Notes under the pieces: generated by a model
Database searches by the model: none
Told to the model about the DNA's origin: nothing
The model's input: only the letters and a program-made list of their open reading frames with translations
NCBI RefSeq assembly: GCF_900116445.1
Contig: NZ_FPBH01000033.1
Coordinates: 1 to 64,000, forward strand
DNA from: Paraburkholderia aspalathi
GTDB taxonomy: Bacteria; Pseudomonadota; Gammaproteobacteria; Burkholderiales; Burkholderiaceae
Length of the DNA: 64,000 nt
Direction: 5' to 3'
Shown here: positions 62,435 through 64,000 of the stretch, piece after piece
Layout: each line of letters begins with the position of its first letter
Numbering within the stretch: the first letter of the stretch is position 1
Program-made: the position numbers and the translations under genes

Positions 62435-63115
62435 TTAAAGCGACGTGCCTTTGACAAAGAATTCCTTGCGGCCGCGCATGGTTTCGATGCGTTCGGCGAG
62501 TAGCGCAAGGTCCGCGTCCGAGTCGAGCGGATTCAGGTGTTCAGCGTTGACCGTCAGCACGGGTGTGCGGTCGTAGTGATAGAAAAACTCGTTGTAGGCG
62601 TCGCAGAGCGCGTGCAGATATGCATCGGAAATCTGCAGTTCCATTGGCACCGCGCGTTTCTGGATGCGCGCGAACAGCACTTCGGGACTGGCTTGCAGGT
62701 AGACCACGAAATCCGGCGCTGGCGCGCTCACGTCGATTCGCGCGGCGAGGGCGCGATAAAGCTGCCACTCGTCTTCCTGCAGTGTCAGACGCGCGAAAAT
62801 GTCGTTCTTCTGCGTCATGAAATCGGCGATCAGCGGTGTGCCCGCCACATGCGCGGCTGCCACCTCCTGGGCCTGCTGCGCGCGCTGCAAGGCGAAGTGC
62901 AATTGCGTGGGCAGCGCATAGCGCGTGGTGTCGCGATAAAAGCGTTCGAGAAAGGGATTGTCCTGCGGCCGCTCGAACAGTTCCTGCATCGACCAGCGCT
63001 GGGCGAGCCGCCGCGCGAGTGAGGTTTTGCCGACGCCGATCGGCCCTTCGATCGCCAGATAGCCGAAGGGCGGTCGTAATTGAGGCGCAGTGACAGTGAG
63101 TGGCGGCGAATTCAT
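62435..63115 (-). CDS. deoxynucleoside kinase family protein
   Basis: The 226-residue protein has the P-loop LAIEGPIGVGKTSLARRLAQRW split around residues 21-42, and PDFVVYLQASPEVLFARIQKRAVPME with the lid arginines. It belongs to the dAK/dGK (thymidine kinase-like) family that phosphorylates deoxynucleosides. ATG 63115 overlaps the folK stop by four bases (ATGA), giving translational coupling and fixing the start. Substrate preference cannot be told from the sequence. panB follows. Confidence 0.9.
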   Translation of the reverse strand: MNSPPLTVTAPQLRPPFGYLAIEGPIGVGKTSLARRLAQRWSMQELFERPQDNPFLERFYRDTTRYALPTQLHFALQRAQQAQEVAAAHVAGTPLIADFMTQKNDIFARLTLQEDEWQLYRALAARIDVSAPAPDFVVYLQASPEVLFARIQKRAVPMELQISDAYLHALCDAYNEFFYHYDRTPVLTVNAEHLNPLDSDADLALLAERIETMRGRKEFFVKGTSL

Positions 63116-63660
63116 TCGCAACGGCCCTTGTCCACAGTTGGGGCGCCGGCGCTCAATGCATTGAGCATCGGACACTGGCAGGGGCCCTTCACCTTTTCGA
63201 TGCGTTGATCGCTCACGCCATTCAGCAGCGCCTCGGCACGGCCGTGTTGCGGGATGATCAGCGTTGGGTCGATCTCGATGAGCGGCACGAGTGCAAAGGC
63301 GCGTTCGATCAAACGTGGATGCGGCACGATCAGATCGGCTTCGTCGATCGATTGATCGCCGTATAGCAGGATGTCCAGATCGAGCGTGCGTGGGGCGTTG
63401 CGAAACGGCCGTTCACGGCCGAACTGATGCTCGATTTTGTGGCATAGCGCTAGCAGCTGCCGCACGGGGAGCGTCGTGTCGACCTTCACGACACAGTTGA
63501 AATAGTCGTCACCGCCCGCGTCGATCGGGGCAGTGCGATACAGGCTCGACTTGGCGAGCACGGAGATGGTGTGCTGTTGTGCCAGGCACACCACCGCGTC
63601 TTTCAGGGTCTGGCGCGCGTCCCCGAGATTCGCGCCGAGGCCGAGATAGGCAACCGTCAT
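63112..63660 (-). CDS. folK: 2-amino-4-hydroxy-6-hydroxymethyldihydropteridine diphosphokinase
   Basis: The 182-residue enzyme transfers pyrophosphate to the pterin precursor in folate synthesis. Motifs are AYLGLGANLGDARQTLKDAV, FNCVVKVDT, GRERPFRNAPRTLDLDILLYGD and VPHPRLIERAFALVPL. About 20 residues beyond the usual end, including CQCPMLNALSAG, form a short extension. It lies between pcnB and the deoxynucleoside kinase, overlapping the latter by four bases. Confidence 0.95.
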   Translation of the reverse strand: MTVAYLGLGANLGDARQTLKDAVVCLAQQHTISVLAKSSLYRTAPIDAGGDDYFNCVVKVDTTLPVRQLLALCHKIEHQFGRERPFRNAPRTLDLDILLYGDQSIDEADLIVPHPRLIERAFALVPLIEIDPTLIIPQHGRAEALLNGVSDQRIEKVKGPCQCPMLNALSAGAPTVDKGRCE

Positions 63661-63708
63661 GGCATAACTTCCTGCAACTATCGTTCGACGGCAATAGCCA
63701 ACGCTGTG

Positions 63709-64000
63709 TCAGTCTTCGTGCGGGCCGTCATGACCCGCATCGCTGGCTGTGCGTTCGGCTTGCGTGCCGCCCTCCATTCCGTCGCCCGGTTTGCGGCTCC
63801 TCGCGCCACTGCTGCGCCGCCGTCGTTTTCTGGGGCTTCGGTCCTTCCCGCCTTGCGTGAGCAATGTCTCACGCGCAGCGACGTCTCCTTCGATGAACTC
63901 CGTCCACCACGCTCCGACCGACTCTTCGAGTTCGCCCGATTCGCAGCGCAACAGGAGGAAATCATACCCCGCTCTAAATCTTTGGTGTTCCAGCAGCTTC
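63709..64000 (-). CDS. pcnB: poly(A) polymerase I, C-terminal part
   Basis: Only the last 97 codons are in the window; the gene continues beyond 64000. The visible sequence starts KLLEHQRFRAGYDFLLLRC, the end of the RNA-binding region of bacterial poly(A) polymerase, followed by a conserved WWTEFIEGD segment. A basic tail follows (GGKDRSPRKRRRRSSG) that probably binds RNA. The tail ends with polar, Gly/Glu-rich sequence. PcnB adds 3' A tails that promote RNA decay. folK starts 48 bases downstream. Confidence 0.88.
   Translation of the reverse strand, partial: KLLEHQRFRAGYDFLLLRCESGELEESVGAWWTEFIEGDVAARETLLTQGGKDRSPRKRRRRSSGARSRKPGDGMEGGTQAERTASDAGHDGPHED

Noticed and set aside
1..64000. tRNA, rRNA, CRISPR arrays, insertion sequences and riboswitches
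   Set aside because: I read the intergenic regions for cloverleaf ends, repeat-spacer periodicity, transposase genes and known riboswitch cores and found none. A covariance-model scan would be needed to be certain.

Overview
The window is a gene-dense, high-G+C stretch of what looks like the main chromosome of a betaproteobacterium, most likely Paraburkholderia or Burkholderia. The evidence is protein similarity as I recognise it, conserved gene orders (queA-tgt-yajC-secD-secF; recN-nadK-hrcA-hemH; grpE-dnaK-dnaJ; yhdP-nitrilase-tldD-aroG; pcnB-folK-dgk-panB), and a Burkholderia-style dispersed repeat. Nearly all of it is housekeeping or stress biology. I see no rRNA, tRNA, CRISPR array, prophage or insertion sequence.

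Layout. Positions 1-5400 hold the end of pntB, a VOC protein with a WYL regulator, an RNA methyltransferase and a large membrane protein of the 'SpecificRecomb' family. A 600-base imperfect inverted repeat follows (5444-6041). Positions 6075-9852 are a minus-strand pqiA-pqiA-pqiB-pqiC intermembrane lipid transport operon. Positions 10301-12086 hold cytochrome b561 with two YceI proteins, followed by an MHS-type transporter. Positions 13745-19768 are the minus-strand queA-tgt-yajC-secD-secF set. Positions 19917-26049 run recG, oxyR, katA and dps, a peroxide-defence island with two small ORFs around katA. Then come ubiA, proC and yggS, and a glycolate oxidase operon (28976-34589) with an extra FAD oxidase at its head. 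Positions 34813-37404 hold a cobalamin adenosyltransferase, hmp under a large palindrome, and a toxin-antitoxin pair. Positions 37603-45847 are aroG, tldD, a nitrilase-type hydrolase and yhdP on the minus strand. glnE, recN, nadK, hrcA, hemH and hslR lead into the heat-shock cluster grpE-dnaK-dnaJ, followed by a pabB-pabC fusion and the panB-dgk-folK-pcnB block.

The most exciting signal is regulatory. Between tldD and aroG (38813-39004, minus strand) there is a complete-looking ribosome-mediated attenuator for aroG. It has a sigma70-like promoter, a 22-codon leader ORF whose residues 5-11 are seven consecutive aromatic amino acids (F-Y-F-Y-F-F-W), and four short segments that can pair as 1:2, 2:3 or 3:4. 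The 3:4 pairing is an intrinsic terminator with eight U residues. This would couple expression of the first shikimate-pathway enzyme to charged aromatic tRNAs.

Other signals worth a second look are an NsrR-like palindrome at hmp that also contains the Shine-Dalgarno, a perfect intrinsic terminator inside the pabB coding region, a likely WYL operator in front of the VOC gene, a 53-codon GTG-start secreted peptide antisense to the end of hslR, and a half-thioredoxin gene between grpE and dnaK.
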